From the NCBI GenBank assembly GCA_017534535.1, contig JAFXVZ010000004.1, positions 1 through 64,000 of the forward strand: DNA of 64,000 nt, written 5' to 3'. Of the stretch, positions 36,572 through 43,805 are shown one piece after another (within the stretch, counting starts at the first letter, position 1; the number at the start of each line of letters is the position of its first letter). The DNA comes from Bacteroidaceae bacterium (lineage in GTDB: Bacteria > Bacteroidota > Bacteroidia > Bacteroidales > Bacteroidaceae). Under the pieces are notes generated by a model, which saw nothing but the letters and a program-made list of their open reading frames with translations, searched no databases and was not told the origin of the DNA. A program made the position numbers and the translations under genes.

Positions 36572-36730
36572 ATGAGATTTTTCAAAGAATGTTGGGGCAT
36601 TATATGGGAGTTTGACAGCCTTAAGGATTTTGGTCTATTTCAGTTAGGTAGGTTGGTTGGTGCTATCATCGCCTATGCTATTATTGGTGGTGTTATTCTC
36701 TGGATTCTATTTGATGTGCTGGGAGTATAA
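36572..36730 (+). CDS. Small single-pass membrane protein (52 aa)
   Basis: 52 aa beginning MRFFKECWGIIWEF. One strong transmembrane helix lies at about residues 29-49 (AIIAYAIIGGVILWIL). The amphipathic aromatic N terminus could lie on the membrane surface. I do not recognise the family. It starts 63 bp after the preceding zinc-ribbon gene in the same AT-rich island. Confidence 0.5.
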   Translation: MRFFKECWGIIWEFDSLKDFGLFQLGRLVGAIIAYAIIGGVILWILFDVLGV

Positions 36731-36758
36731 GTACAAATTGTATTAACGTACAAGCTGA

Positions 36759-36867
36759 GAGATTATCAATGTATGGACTTAGAGATTACCAATGTGTGGA
36801 CTTAGAGATTAGTAATGTGAAGGCGGAGAGATTTGTAATGTGTAGGTCGAGAGATTACTAATCTCTC
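36759..36867. repeat. 23-bp tandem array ending in a palindrome
   Basis: Units starting GAGATT at 36759, 36782, 36805, 36828 and 36851 keep an exact 23-bp period, with a consensus close to GAGATTAnnAATGTGTGGAC. The last unit runs into the palindrome GAGAGATTACTAATCTCTC (36849-36867). Units diverge in their 3' halves. No spacers of unique sequence, so not a CRISPR. Confidence 0.75.
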
Positions 36868-36880
36868 AAATGCGATATTG

Positions 36881-36940
36881 GTAAGCATTCGATAAAGTAC
36901 AGGTTGTAAAACTTGCACTGGTATAGTGTAGGCAAACCCT
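36881..36940. repeat. 60-bp direct repeat, left copy flanking the Rpn gene
   Basis: Matches 37816-37875 at 53 of 60 positions; its last 43 bases match at 40. The final bases GCAAACCCT encode the Ala-Asn-Pro that should begin the Rpn protein, preceded directly by TAG. Confidence 0.8.
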
Positions 36941-37753
36941 TTCACGGATGTAGGGTTCAAGCGTATTTTCGGCAGTGAAGATAGCAAATCCGTGATGATT
37001 GACATGTTGAACGCCATCATTGGCGATGACAACCGCATCGAGAGCATCGAGTACAATGACAAGGAGCAGCCTCCCATGTCAGTGGATGGTAGGACTGTCA
37101 TTTATGACATCTATTGCAAAACACATGATGGTCGCAGGATTATCGTTGAGATGCAGAGTGGCAAGCAGCACAACTTTAATAAACGTACTTTATACTATGC
37201 TGCCCGCTCCATCTCCAGGCAAAGTAAGAAGGGCGACAGGAGATATGATTTCGATGCTGTCTATGTGGTTTCGTTACTGAGATTCATTGACCCAGGTATC
37301 TCAGACCGCATCCGTACAGAGATTATGCTGATGGATGTTGATTCGAAGAAAGTGTTTACGGATGCTATAAGATTTATTTATGTTCAGATGCCACTGGCCA
37401 AGAAGACAGAGGCTGAATGTGAAAACGACTTTGATTATTGGATTTACACGCTTAACAATATGGAGACTCTTGAGAAGATGCCGTTTACGGATAAGAATCC
37501 CGCTTTCGTGGAATTGATAGATCTCGCCACTTACGACAAGATGACGGAGGACGAGCAGATTGCTTACGACCGTTCGTTGAAGCGGATGTGGGACTATGAT
37601 GCCGTGTTGGACGGTGAACGGTATTATGCCAAAGAGGAGGGTCTGCAGCAAGGCAAGTTGGAAACAGCTGCTAATCTCAAGAAGCTGGGAGTGCCAATTG
37701 ATACCATCATGCAGGCTACCGGCCTTACCCAAAAACAGGTTGAGGATCTATAG
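36932..37753 (+). CDS. Rpn-family PD-(D/E)XK nuclease, start codon missing or displaced
   Basis: The intact family begins (M)xNPFTDVGFKRIFG; here these residues are encoded from 36932, but the codon before them is TAG and no ATG, GTG or TTG lies in the first 19 codons until GTG ATG at 36989-36994. Translation from 36992 gives 253 aa lacking the first ~20 conserved residues. The nuclease core is present: YDIYCKTHDGR followed by IVEMQ (D...ExQ motif) and the RTLYYAARSIS segment. The C terminus carries a typical helix pair (LKKLGVPIDTIMQATGL). Rpn proteins are recombination-promoting nucleases found as mobile, variable families. This copy may be a recent pseudogene or use an unusual start. Confidence 0.7.
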   Translation, partial: ANPFTDVGFKRIFGSEDSKSVMIDMLNAIIGDDNRIESIEYNDKEQPPMSVDGRTVIYDIYCKTHDGRRIIVEMQSGKQHNFNKRTLYYAARSISRQSKKGDRRYDFDAVYVVSLLRFIDPGISDRIRTEIMLMDVDSKKVFTDAIRFIYVQMPLAKKTEAECENDFDYWIYTLNNMETLEKMPFTDKNPAFVELIDLATYDKMTEDEQIAYDRSLKRMWDYDAVLDGERYYAKEEGLQQGKLETAANLKKLGVPIDTIMQATGLTQKQVEDL

Positions 37754-37774
37754 TACATCACTTAAATATATAGG

Positions 37775-37808
37775 CAACAGGTATAAGACAGGGTTCTCAT
37801 ACCTGTTG
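37775..37808 (+). terminator. Hairpin after the Rpn gene
   Basis: CAACAGGTAT (37775-37784) pairs perfectly with ATACCTGTTG (37799-37808) around a 14-nt loop. It lies 21 bp after the Rpn stop. The following sequence is only weakly T-rich, so termination is plausible, not certain. Confidence 0.5.
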
Positions 37809-37815
37809 TTGTAGA

Positions 37816-37875
37816 GTAAACATCCGACAAACTACAGGTAGTAAAACTTGCAATGGCATAGTGTAGGCAAACCCT
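37816..37875. repeat. 60-bp direct repeat, right copy flanking the Rpn gene
   Basis: Direct repeat of 36881-36940 (7 differences in 60), 935 bp away. It also ends with GTAGGCAAACCCT, the bases that encode the first Rpn residues in the left copy, but here the sequence then diverges. Confidence 0.8.
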
Positions 37876-37910
37876 AAGCAAGCATATGCCTCACCTTTAG
37901 CATACCTAAC

Positions 37911-37938
37911 CATACCCTTTGGGTGTGCTAAGGGTATG
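37911..37938. repeat. Inverted repeat
   Basis: CATACCCTT (37911-37919) and AAGGGTATG (37930-37938) with a 10-nt loop TGGGTGTGCT. It lies 36 bp after the right direct repeat. No T run; possible end of the mobile module. Confidence 0.5.
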
Positions 37939-38118
37939 ACTATAGCGATAAAAGTGCGAGAGAAGGGTTTTACTTATACTATAACAATGATATTATTGAT
38001 ACCAACACTATCGGCACAATAAAAAGAACAACTATAATAATATGAAAAATAAGACAATTTGTCCTATTTAGAGCAAAAGAAGTTACTTATGGAGCGCTAT
38101 CATTTGTTCTAAATTCTT

Positions 38119-38126
38119 TATCTTTG
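38119..38126 (+). promoter_or_regulatory. -7 box of the SDR gene
   Basis: TATCTTTG, matching TAnnTTTG, 28 bp before the ATG at 38154. Confidence 0.5.
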
Positions 38127-38153
38127 CAACATCAAATTTAAAAACAGATAATT

Positions 38154-38978
38154 ATGAAAGTTAGTGGAAAAGTAATTGTGGTTACTGGTGCAGGTAACGG
38201 TATGGGAAGGGAAATCAGTCTTAACTTGTTGAACAAGGGGGCTAAAGTGATTGGACTCGACATCAACATGGAGGGTTTGAAGAAAACACAGGAGTTAGCT
38301 GGCGAAAAGGGTGATAACATGAAACTGATGCAGTTGGACATCACCAATCGTGAGGCAGTGGAGCAAACGGCAGAAGAAGCAATAAAGCAATTTGGTGCCG
38401 TGGATGGCATCATCAACAATGCAGGCATCATCCAAGACTTTATTCCTGTGAACAAGATGGAGTATCGCACCATAGAACGCGTGATGAACATCAATTTCTA
38501 TGGTACATTATATATAGTGAAGTCGTTCCTTCCTCACCTGTTGACACGTCCAAAGGCACACATCGTAAATGTATCCAGCATGGGAGCTTTTGCTCCAGTG
38601 CCCGGACAAACCTTTTATGGTGCATCTAAAGCTGCCGTTAGAGCCATGACAGAAGGTTTGATGGGCGAACTGATGGATACCAACGTAGAAGTGAGCGAAG
38701 TTTTCCCTGGTGCTGTAGCTACCGATATCCAGGTACACTCAGGTGTGAAGAATGCCAAGAGTGTATCAGACTATTCCGAAGATCAAATCAAAAATGCAAA
38801 CTCCAGCATTACCCTGCCCAGCGAAGCAGCAGAAATCATAGTCAGCGGTATGGAGGCAGGCAAGTGGAAGATCATTGTAGGCAGTGACTGTAAAAAGATG
38901 GATTTGCTCATGCGAATAGCTCCAAAATTTGGCATGAAGAAATTGGCAGAGGCGATGAAGAAACTGAACGCTATTTGA
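38154..38978 (+). CDS. SDR-family oxidoreductase
   Basis: 274 aa classical short-chain dehydrogenase. Cofactor motif TGAGNGMG near the N terminus, NNAG in the middle (INNAGII), catalytic serine in VNVSSMGAF and YGASK for Tyr and Lys. Unlike most oxidoreductases of this class it carries a basic C-terminal helix (MRIAPKFGMKKLAEAMKKL) that may be an amphipathic membrane contact, as in lipid- or steroid-processing SDRs. Substrate unknown. It is followed by the GH43 lipoprotein gene from its own promoter. Confidence 0.85.
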   Translation: MKVSGKVIVVTGAGNGMGREISLNLLNKGAKVIGLDINMEGLKKTQELAGEKGDNMKLMQLDITNREAVEQTAEEAIKQFGAVDGIINNAGIIQDFIPVNKMEYRTIERVMNINFYGTLYIVKSFLPHLLTRPKAHIVNVSSMGAFAPVPGQTFYGASKAAVRAMTEGLMGELMDTNVEVSEVFPGAVATDIQVHSGVKNAKSVSDYSEDQIKNANSSITLPSEAAEIIVSGMEAGKWKIIVGSDCKKMDLLMRIAPKFGMKKLAEAMKKLNAI

Positions 38979-39000
38979 CAGATGTTCGGAATAAAATCCC

Positions 39001-39008
39001 TATATTTG
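39001..39008 (+). promoter_or_regulatory. -7 box of the GH43 lipoprotein gene
   Basis: TATATTTG, an exact consensus match, 25 bp before the ATG at 39033 and only 22 bp after the SDR stop. Confidence 0.55.
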
Positions 39009-39032
39009 CCCAAACAATTAATAATAAATGCT

Positions 39033-40904
39033 ATGAAGAACATCTTTATTTTAGCGGCATTCATGCTTTGTGTATTCGGTTGCAAGCAGATTGACCGTAC
39101 GAGGGTGGTGACCAACCCCATAGATTTAGATTATGAGTTTACAAAGGGCGATAGCCAAGGGGCATCGGCTGCTACAGATGTGGATTTCAATGACCCTAAC
39201 CTCATCAACTCTATCCCTGATGAGTACAAGGAGGTGGTGGCTGAATTGCTGAAGGTACCAGGTGCATTGCAGGATTTGATAACTCGCATAGCATCACCTA
39301 ATAACTACCGTGAGGCAGCAGATCCTGTGGCAACTCTATACAACGACAGGTATTATCTGTTTGTGTCTAAGTCGGATGGTTACTGGAGTTCAGATGACAT
39401 GCAGCACTGGAAGCACATTCGAACCAGCGTGTTGCCAATGGATCTCTATGCGCCTACATGTATGGTATATGAAGGCGAACTGTATTGGATGACTTCCGAT
39501 CTCAATTCGCTTTGGAAGACGACGAATCCTGAAGATGGCAACTCGTGGCAGTTGGTGACTGACCAGCTAACACCCTACCCTGATCAGCCTCAGCGTACAG
39601 GTCATGATCCCGACTTGTTCATAGACGATGACGGCCGTGTGTATTTCTATTGGGGATGCAGTAATGTAGATGACATTATGGGCATAGAGCTGGACCCTAA
39701 GAACAATTTCAAAGCTATTGGCCAGCCTGTTACGCTAATCACCCATCAGCAGAATGTGGTGGGTTGGGAACGCCCCAGCGACAAGAACGATGTGGAAAAG
39801 GCTGGCTACAATGAAGGTGCGAGTATGCTAAAATACAATGGTCGCTATTATTTGCAGTACGCATCTCCTGGCACTGAGTTCGACTCATACGGAGATGGTC
39901 TTTATATCAGTGATTCTCCACTGGGTCCCTACACACGAGAACCCTATTCGCCTTTCTCTGTCAAGCCTGGTGGCTGGATGACGGGTGCTGGTCATGGGGA
40001 TACTTTCCAGGACAAGTTTGGCAACTACTGGCACGTGGCAAGTACGGTGATTGCACAGCGTCACATGTTTGAGCGTCGTATTGGTTTCTTTCCTGTGATC
40101 TTCACGAAGAAAGACCACATGTATGCGTTGACAGATTTCTCAGACCGTCCGTATGAGTTGCCTAAGAGCAAGGTAAACTTTCAGAAGGGTGCTGCATGGA
40201 CAGGATGGATGGATTTATCGATTGGCAAAACGGTTAGTGCTTCTTCTGAAACAGCTGACAAGCCAGCTTCCAAAGCTGCCGACCGTACCATCAAAACATG
40301 GTGGAGCGCTCAGACAGGCAAAGCTGAAGAGTGGCTGAGGATGGATTTGGGTAACACATATCCTGTGGAGGCTATTCAGGTGAACTTTGCTGATGAAGGG
40401 TACCCGTTACGCACTATTGGTAATCCGTTTGTACCTTATAAATATAAGGTGGAGGGCTCTGTGGATGGCGTGGAATGGACCATATTAGCGAACAAGGTTA
40501 ACAATGACGTGACCAATCCTCATCCGCTGATTGTACTTGACAAGCCTGCTACGGCTCGTTATATCAAAGTTACGAATCTGAGCGACCTGCCTGGCAAGTT
40601 CTCGTTGTTTGAACTGCGTATTTTTGGTGTTGCGGATGGAGACAAGCCTACTGCTGCAAAAGATGTCATGGTGGAGCGTACTGCCGACCGTCGCACGGTT
40701 ACCATCTCTTGGCCACCAGTAGAAGGTGCTCAGGGCTATTTCGTTCATTGGGGCACTGAAAAAGACGAGCTGTTTGCTGCTTGTGAGACGTTAGAACCAA
40801 GCCTCACTTTAGGTCTCCTCTCCTCTGATGTGGATTACTATTTCAGGATGGATAGTTTCAACGAAAGTGGTGTAACAAAGGGAAAGGTCACAAAGAAACA
40901 GTAA
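39033..40904 (+). CDS. GH43-family lipoprotein with F5/8-type and Fn3 domains
   Basis: 623 aa from the ATG at 39033, which follows the -7 box and gives a lipoprotein signal (lipobox VFGC). A longer frame from 38982 starts before the promoter and is rejected. The GH43 propeller (about 90-370) has general base D97 in ADPVAT, D194 in HDPDLF and general acid E261 in YNEGAS. A discoidin-like F5/8 type C domain (about 385-525) and a C-terminal fibronectin-III domain (about 530-623) probably bind carbohydrate and extend the enzyme from the membrane. The precise linkage cleaved is not evident. Confidence 0.85.
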   Translation: MKNIFILAAFMLCVFGCKQIDRTRVVTNPIDLDYEFTKGDSQGASAATDVDFNDPNLINSIPDEYKEVVAELLKVPGALQDLITRIASPNNYREAADPVATLYNDRYYLFVSKSDGYWSSDDMQHWKHIRTSVLPMDLYAPTCMVYEGELYWMTSDLNSLWKTTNPEDGNSWQLVTDQLTPYPDQPQRTGHDPDLFIDDDGRVYFYWGCSNVDDIMGIELDPKNNFKAIGQPVTLITHQQNVVGWERPSDKNDVEKAGYNEGASMLKYNGRYYLQYASPGTEFDSYGDGLYISDSPLGPYTREPYSPFSVKPGGWMTGAGHGDTFQDKFGNYWHVASTVIAQRHMFERRIGFFPVIFTKKDHMYALTDFSDRPYELPKSKVNFQKGAAWTGWMDLSIGKTVSASSETADKPASKAADRTIKTWWSAQTGKAEEWLRMDLGNTYPVEAIQVNFADEGYPLRTIGNPFVPYKYKVEGSVDGVEWTILANKVNNDVTNPHPLIVLDKPATARYIKVTNLSDLPGKFSLFELRIFGVADGDKPTAAKDVMVERTADRRTVTISWPPVEGAQGYFVHWGTEKDELFAACETLEPSLTLGLLSSDVDYYFRMDSFNESGVTKGKVTKKQ

Positions 40905-40926
40905 TTGTTTATCAAAATAAAACATT

Positions 40927-40960
40927 GAGAGGGCACCTAATTAGATGCCCTCTCTCTTTT
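40927..40960 (+). terminator. Terminator of the GH43 lipoprotein gene
   Basis: GAGAGGGCA (40927-40935) pairs with TGCCCTCTC (40946-40954), followed by TCTTTT. Confidence 0.8.
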
Positions 40961-41060
40961 ATTACTTAAACAATAACTATAACAAGATATAGACTATTTT
41001 TGTACTGCAAATACGAGATAATTCTGCCACATTATGCCAAATAATCATCATTTATAGGGA

Positions 41061-41091
41061 TTGTGTGGTCAAAAAGCCCTCCTTAACTTTG
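41061..41091 (+). promoter_or_regulatory. Promoter of the calycin-like/TonB receptor pair
   Basis: TTG at 41061-41063 and -7 box TAACTTTG at 41084-41091 with 20 bp between them, the usual Bacteroidota arrangement; the ATG follows at 41121. No Fur-like palindrome was recognised, although iron or heme control would be expected for this pair. Confidence 0.6.
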
Positions 41092-41120
41092 CACTCGGAA
41101 TTAACTAAACAAATATTATT

Positions 41121-41609
41121 ATGAAATTAAAAAGTTTTATTTTATCGACAATTGCTATAGCCATCGCAATGGGCATGAGCTCATGTAGTAAAGACAAAGA
41201 TGAACCAGAGGTAGCTGTAGCCGCACAAGTAGCTGGTACCTACACAGGTCAAGAGATTATCACTGTGATGGGAGATGAATCATCTAACGAAACCACTTCT
41301 TTCGAATTTGCCAAAACCACAGACTCTTCTGTGGACATGACTATTCCTCAATCAGGTTCAATGGGACACATGACTATTCCCCCACTTTCAGTGAAGAACA
41401 TCACTCTGTTAAAAAGCGGCAATAACATTACGGGGCAGCTTGCTTCGTATGCTGGCACCGTAACCAACACTGATGGAGCTGAGAAAGCATATACAATCAA
41501 TAATTTAATTGTTGTATTCAGTGAAAAGTCTGTTGTGGTATCGTTCGCATTGAAATATGGAAACATGCCATTTGACATGATTACTAATTTCTCAGGAACC
41601 AAACAGTAA
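41121..41609 (+). CDS. Calycin-like domain lipoprotein
   Basis: 162 aa with lipobox MSSC (about C22), then a beta-rich domain resembling the Bacteroidota calycin-like family: GTYTGQ at the first strand, SVKNITLLKSGNNITG in the middle and VVSFALKYG near the end. It lies 12 bp before the TonB receptor start and is surely co-transcribed. By analogy with surface lipoproteins that hand ligand to HmuR-type receptors, it may capture heme or another ligand. That role is inferred from position only. Confidence 0.75.
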   Translation: MKLKSFILSTIAIAIAMGMSSCSKDKDEPEVAVAAQVAGTYTGQEIITVMGDESSNETTSFEFAKTTDSSVDMTIPQSGSMGHMTIPPLSVKNITLLKSGNNITGQLASYAGTVTNTDGAEKAYTINNLIVVFSEKSVVVSFALKYGNMPFDMITNFSGTKQ

Positions 41610-41621
41610 ACAGTGGCTTTA

Positions 41622-43637
41622 ATGAGTAAAACATCGCTTCTCGCTATAGTCAGTTTGGCATTGTCCATGCTGGCTATGGGAGTTGCTGCCCAGACACTTC
41701 CTTCTACTGCCGTAAACGATTCTGTAGAGTTGGAACCCATTGTAGTGACAGCATCTCATTCGCCTAAAACGTTGAAAGACGTACCTGTGGTTACGCGTCT
41801 CATCACCCTCCACGATATCAAACTGACTGATGCTACCAATATTCAGGACATGCTTACGCAAGAGATACCCGGACTGGAGTTCGGCCTTGCTATGAGCCAA
41901 GAGACATCACTCAACATGAGTGGTTTTGGCGGCAATGCTGTCCTCTTCCTGGTAGATGGAGAACGTATGGCAGGAGAAACGATGGACAATGTTGACTACA
42001 ACCGCATGAATCTCGACAATGCAGGACGTATAGAGATAGTGAAGGGGGCATCATCAGCACTCTATGGCTCAAATGCTGTAGGAGGAGTAATCAACATCAT
42101 AAGTCAAGAGAATCTTGACCCCTGGGCTATCAATGTAAACTCTCGCTATAATACGTTTGGACACGAATGGCGCAACGGAGCCAGCTTCTCATTCAACACC
42201 GCGAAATGGAACTCACAGACAAGTTTACAGCATACCAAAATTGATCCTGTCAATCTGCCAAAGGCACACTCTTCCGAAGAGATTGCCACTGAACTGATGA
42301 AGAAGGCACAGGGCTTGCCTTACGATGAGTCAATTCTGAATGATGACTCCAATATAAGCCGCCTGTATGGACAGAAAACTTACAACATAAAGGAACGGTT
42401 GATATGGCGTGCCTCTGATAATCTCACGCTTACAGGCAGGGGTAGTTATTTCTTCCGCACCAGCGAACGTGATACTTACGACTATCATTTCAACGGCTAC
42501 GGTGCAGGATTGAAAGGCAAGTACGCGTGGAAACACGACAGCTATCTGGAACTGTCATACGCATACGACCAATATGACAAGGCCAACTTCATGCCAAATG
42601 GTACACGTACCCATGACCACGACTATAGCAATAGACAACATGTGGCACATGCCCTGTTCCACCATTCGTTTGGCAAGAACAGTCTCATCGTGGGAGCCGA
42701 CTACCTGCATGATTATCTCACCACTTATCAATTCATAGACAACACGGCTCACACCCAGAGCAATATCGATGGCTATGCACAGTTCGATTGGAACATCACT
42801 CCACAACTGAACATTGTGGGCAGCATGCGTTATGATTATTTCTCTGCTTCAGCAAAGCAGGCTCTCACCCAGCGTCTTGCCTTGGTGTATAAATTGCCGT
42901 TCATGACCCTTCGAGTCAACTATGCCAGTGGTTTCCGAGCCCCCACCCTCAAGGAAATGTATATGCATTTTGACATGGGCAATATGGGCTATATGATCAT
43001 TGGCAATCCAGACCTGAAACCAGAGAAGAGCAACAATATCAATCTCGCTATTGAGCGCACACACCGCATACAAAAAGGCGGATTACTGGATGGAACCTAT
43101 AGCTTTACCCTCATGGGCTATTGCAACATCTTTGACAAGCGCATCACCACTATCGACGGGGGGTTATACGAGGGTATGGAAAGCGCAGTATACTGGAACG
43201 AAGATGGAATCACGGTATGGGGTGTAGATGCCAGCCTTGGCTATGTCATGAAAAACGGCTTGTCACTAAGGTACAACTATTCATGGATGCATGAAACTGG
43301 CAATGTCTATTTCTCACAGTTCTCACAGCCTCGTTCACATTCCATGACCTGGCGCATAGGCTACAGCCATCGTTTTTCGCGCCACTATGCTCTCGATGCA
43401 GCTCTTTCTGGTCGCAGTCTTGGCAAACCGCAATCGGGTCGTAAGGATGTTGACCAGGGTTATACTATCTGGAAACTAATGTTACAGCATCAATTATGGA
43501 AAGGCATCCGTCTTAATACTGCCATTGACAATATCTTTAATTTCAAACCTAAGGCCTATTACTACTCTTCTCCACTCACTACAGGTACCTCCTTCAGCAT
43601 AGGTCTATCAATTGATGTGGCAGCTCTAGGCGCGTAA
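41622..43637 (+). CDS. TonB-dependent outer-membrane receptor, probable heme receptor
   Basis: 671 aa from the ATG at 41622; a GTG at 41613 is in frame but gives no better signal peptide (MSKTSLLAIVSLALSMLAMG). Plug domain with the TonB-box-proximal IVVTAS and GxFGGNAVLFLVDGERM, then a beta-barrel ending in a typical hydrophobic terminal strand. The segment SGFRAP followed 20 residues later by NPDL, with a His between (YMHF), is the FRAP/NPDL signature of heme and hemoglobin receptors such as HmuR. It lacks the N-terminal extension of SusC proteins. Heme uptake is a well-founded but unproven reading. Confidence 0.85.
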   Translation: MSKTSLLAIVSLALSMLAMGVAAQTLPSTAVNDSVELEPIVVTASHSPKTLKDVPVVTRLITLHDIKLTDATNIQDMLTQEIPGLEFGLAMSQETSLNMSGFGGNAVLFLVDGERMAGETMDNVDYNRMNLDNAGRIEIVKGASSALYGSNAVGGVINIISQENLDPWAINVNSRYNTFGHEWRNGASFSFNTAKWNSQTSLQHTKIDPVNLPKAHSSEEIATELMKKAQGLPYDESILNDDSNISRLYGQKTYNIKERLIWRASDNLTLTGRGSYFFRTSERDTYDYHFNGYGAGLKGKYAWKHDSYLELSYAYDQYDKANFMPNGTRTHDHDYSNRQHVAHALFHHSFGKNSLIVGADYLHDYLTTYQFIDNTAHTQSNIDGYAQFDWNITPQLNIVGSMRYDYFSASAKQALTQRLALVYKLPFMTLRVNYASGFRAPTLKEMYMHFDMGNMGYMIIGNPDLKPEKSNNINLAIERTHRIQKGGLLDGTYSFTLMGYCNIFDKRITTIDGGLYEGMESAVYWNEDGITVWGVDASLGYVMKNGLSLRYNYSWMHETGNVYFSQFSQPRSHSMTWRIGYSHRFSRHYALDAALSGRSLGKPQSGRKDVDQGYTIWKLMLQHQLWKGIRLNTAIDNIFNFKPKAYYYSSPLTTGTSFSIGLSIDVAALGA

Positions 43638-43703
43638 AATCACACACGATAATTGCATACGCTTACAAATCTAAGGGCAATACATATAAGACTAGTGTCT
43701 CAT

Positions 43704-43798
43704 TATCTTCCGCTTCTTCCGCTTCTTCCGCTATTACTTCCGCTACGATAACCATTGTATAAATAAGCTATCTTGATTTAGCGGAAGTGCGGAAGATA
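43704..43798. repeat. TTCCGC repeats in two nested inverted pairs
   Basis: TATCTTCCGC (43704-43713) pairs with GCGGAAGATA (43789-43798), and inside it ACTTCCGCTA (43736-43745) pairs with TAGCGGAAGT (43779-43788), both perfect over 10 bp. TTCCGC occurs four times at 43708-43743 with 9-bp spacing for the first three. It lies between the converging receptor and GMP synthase genes. Confidence 0.7.
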
Positions 43799-43805
43799 TA
43801 TTTTA

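Larger units (their letters stand above)
37754..38153. other. Intergenic region between Rpn and SDR genes
   Basis: About 400 bp without a gene. It holds a hairpin after Rpn (37775-37808), the right 60-bp direct repeat (37816-37875), a 9-bp inverted repeat (37911-37919 with 37930-37938), an AT-rich stretch and the -7 box TATCTTTG at 38119-38126 for the SDR gene. The only frames are under ten codons or start inside repeats. Confidence 0.7.

Noticed and set aside
36759..36867. CRISPR array
   Set aside because: Units are contiguous with a 23-bp period and no unique spacers, and no cas genes are near.
38982..39032. Longer N terminus for the GH43 lipoprotein
   Set aside because: It would start before the TATATTTG promoter box and hide the lipoprotein signal.
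43204..43240. Selenocysteine or frameshift signal in the TonB receptor
   Set aside because: The reading frame is continuous and the barrel ends normally; nothing unusual remained on inspection.
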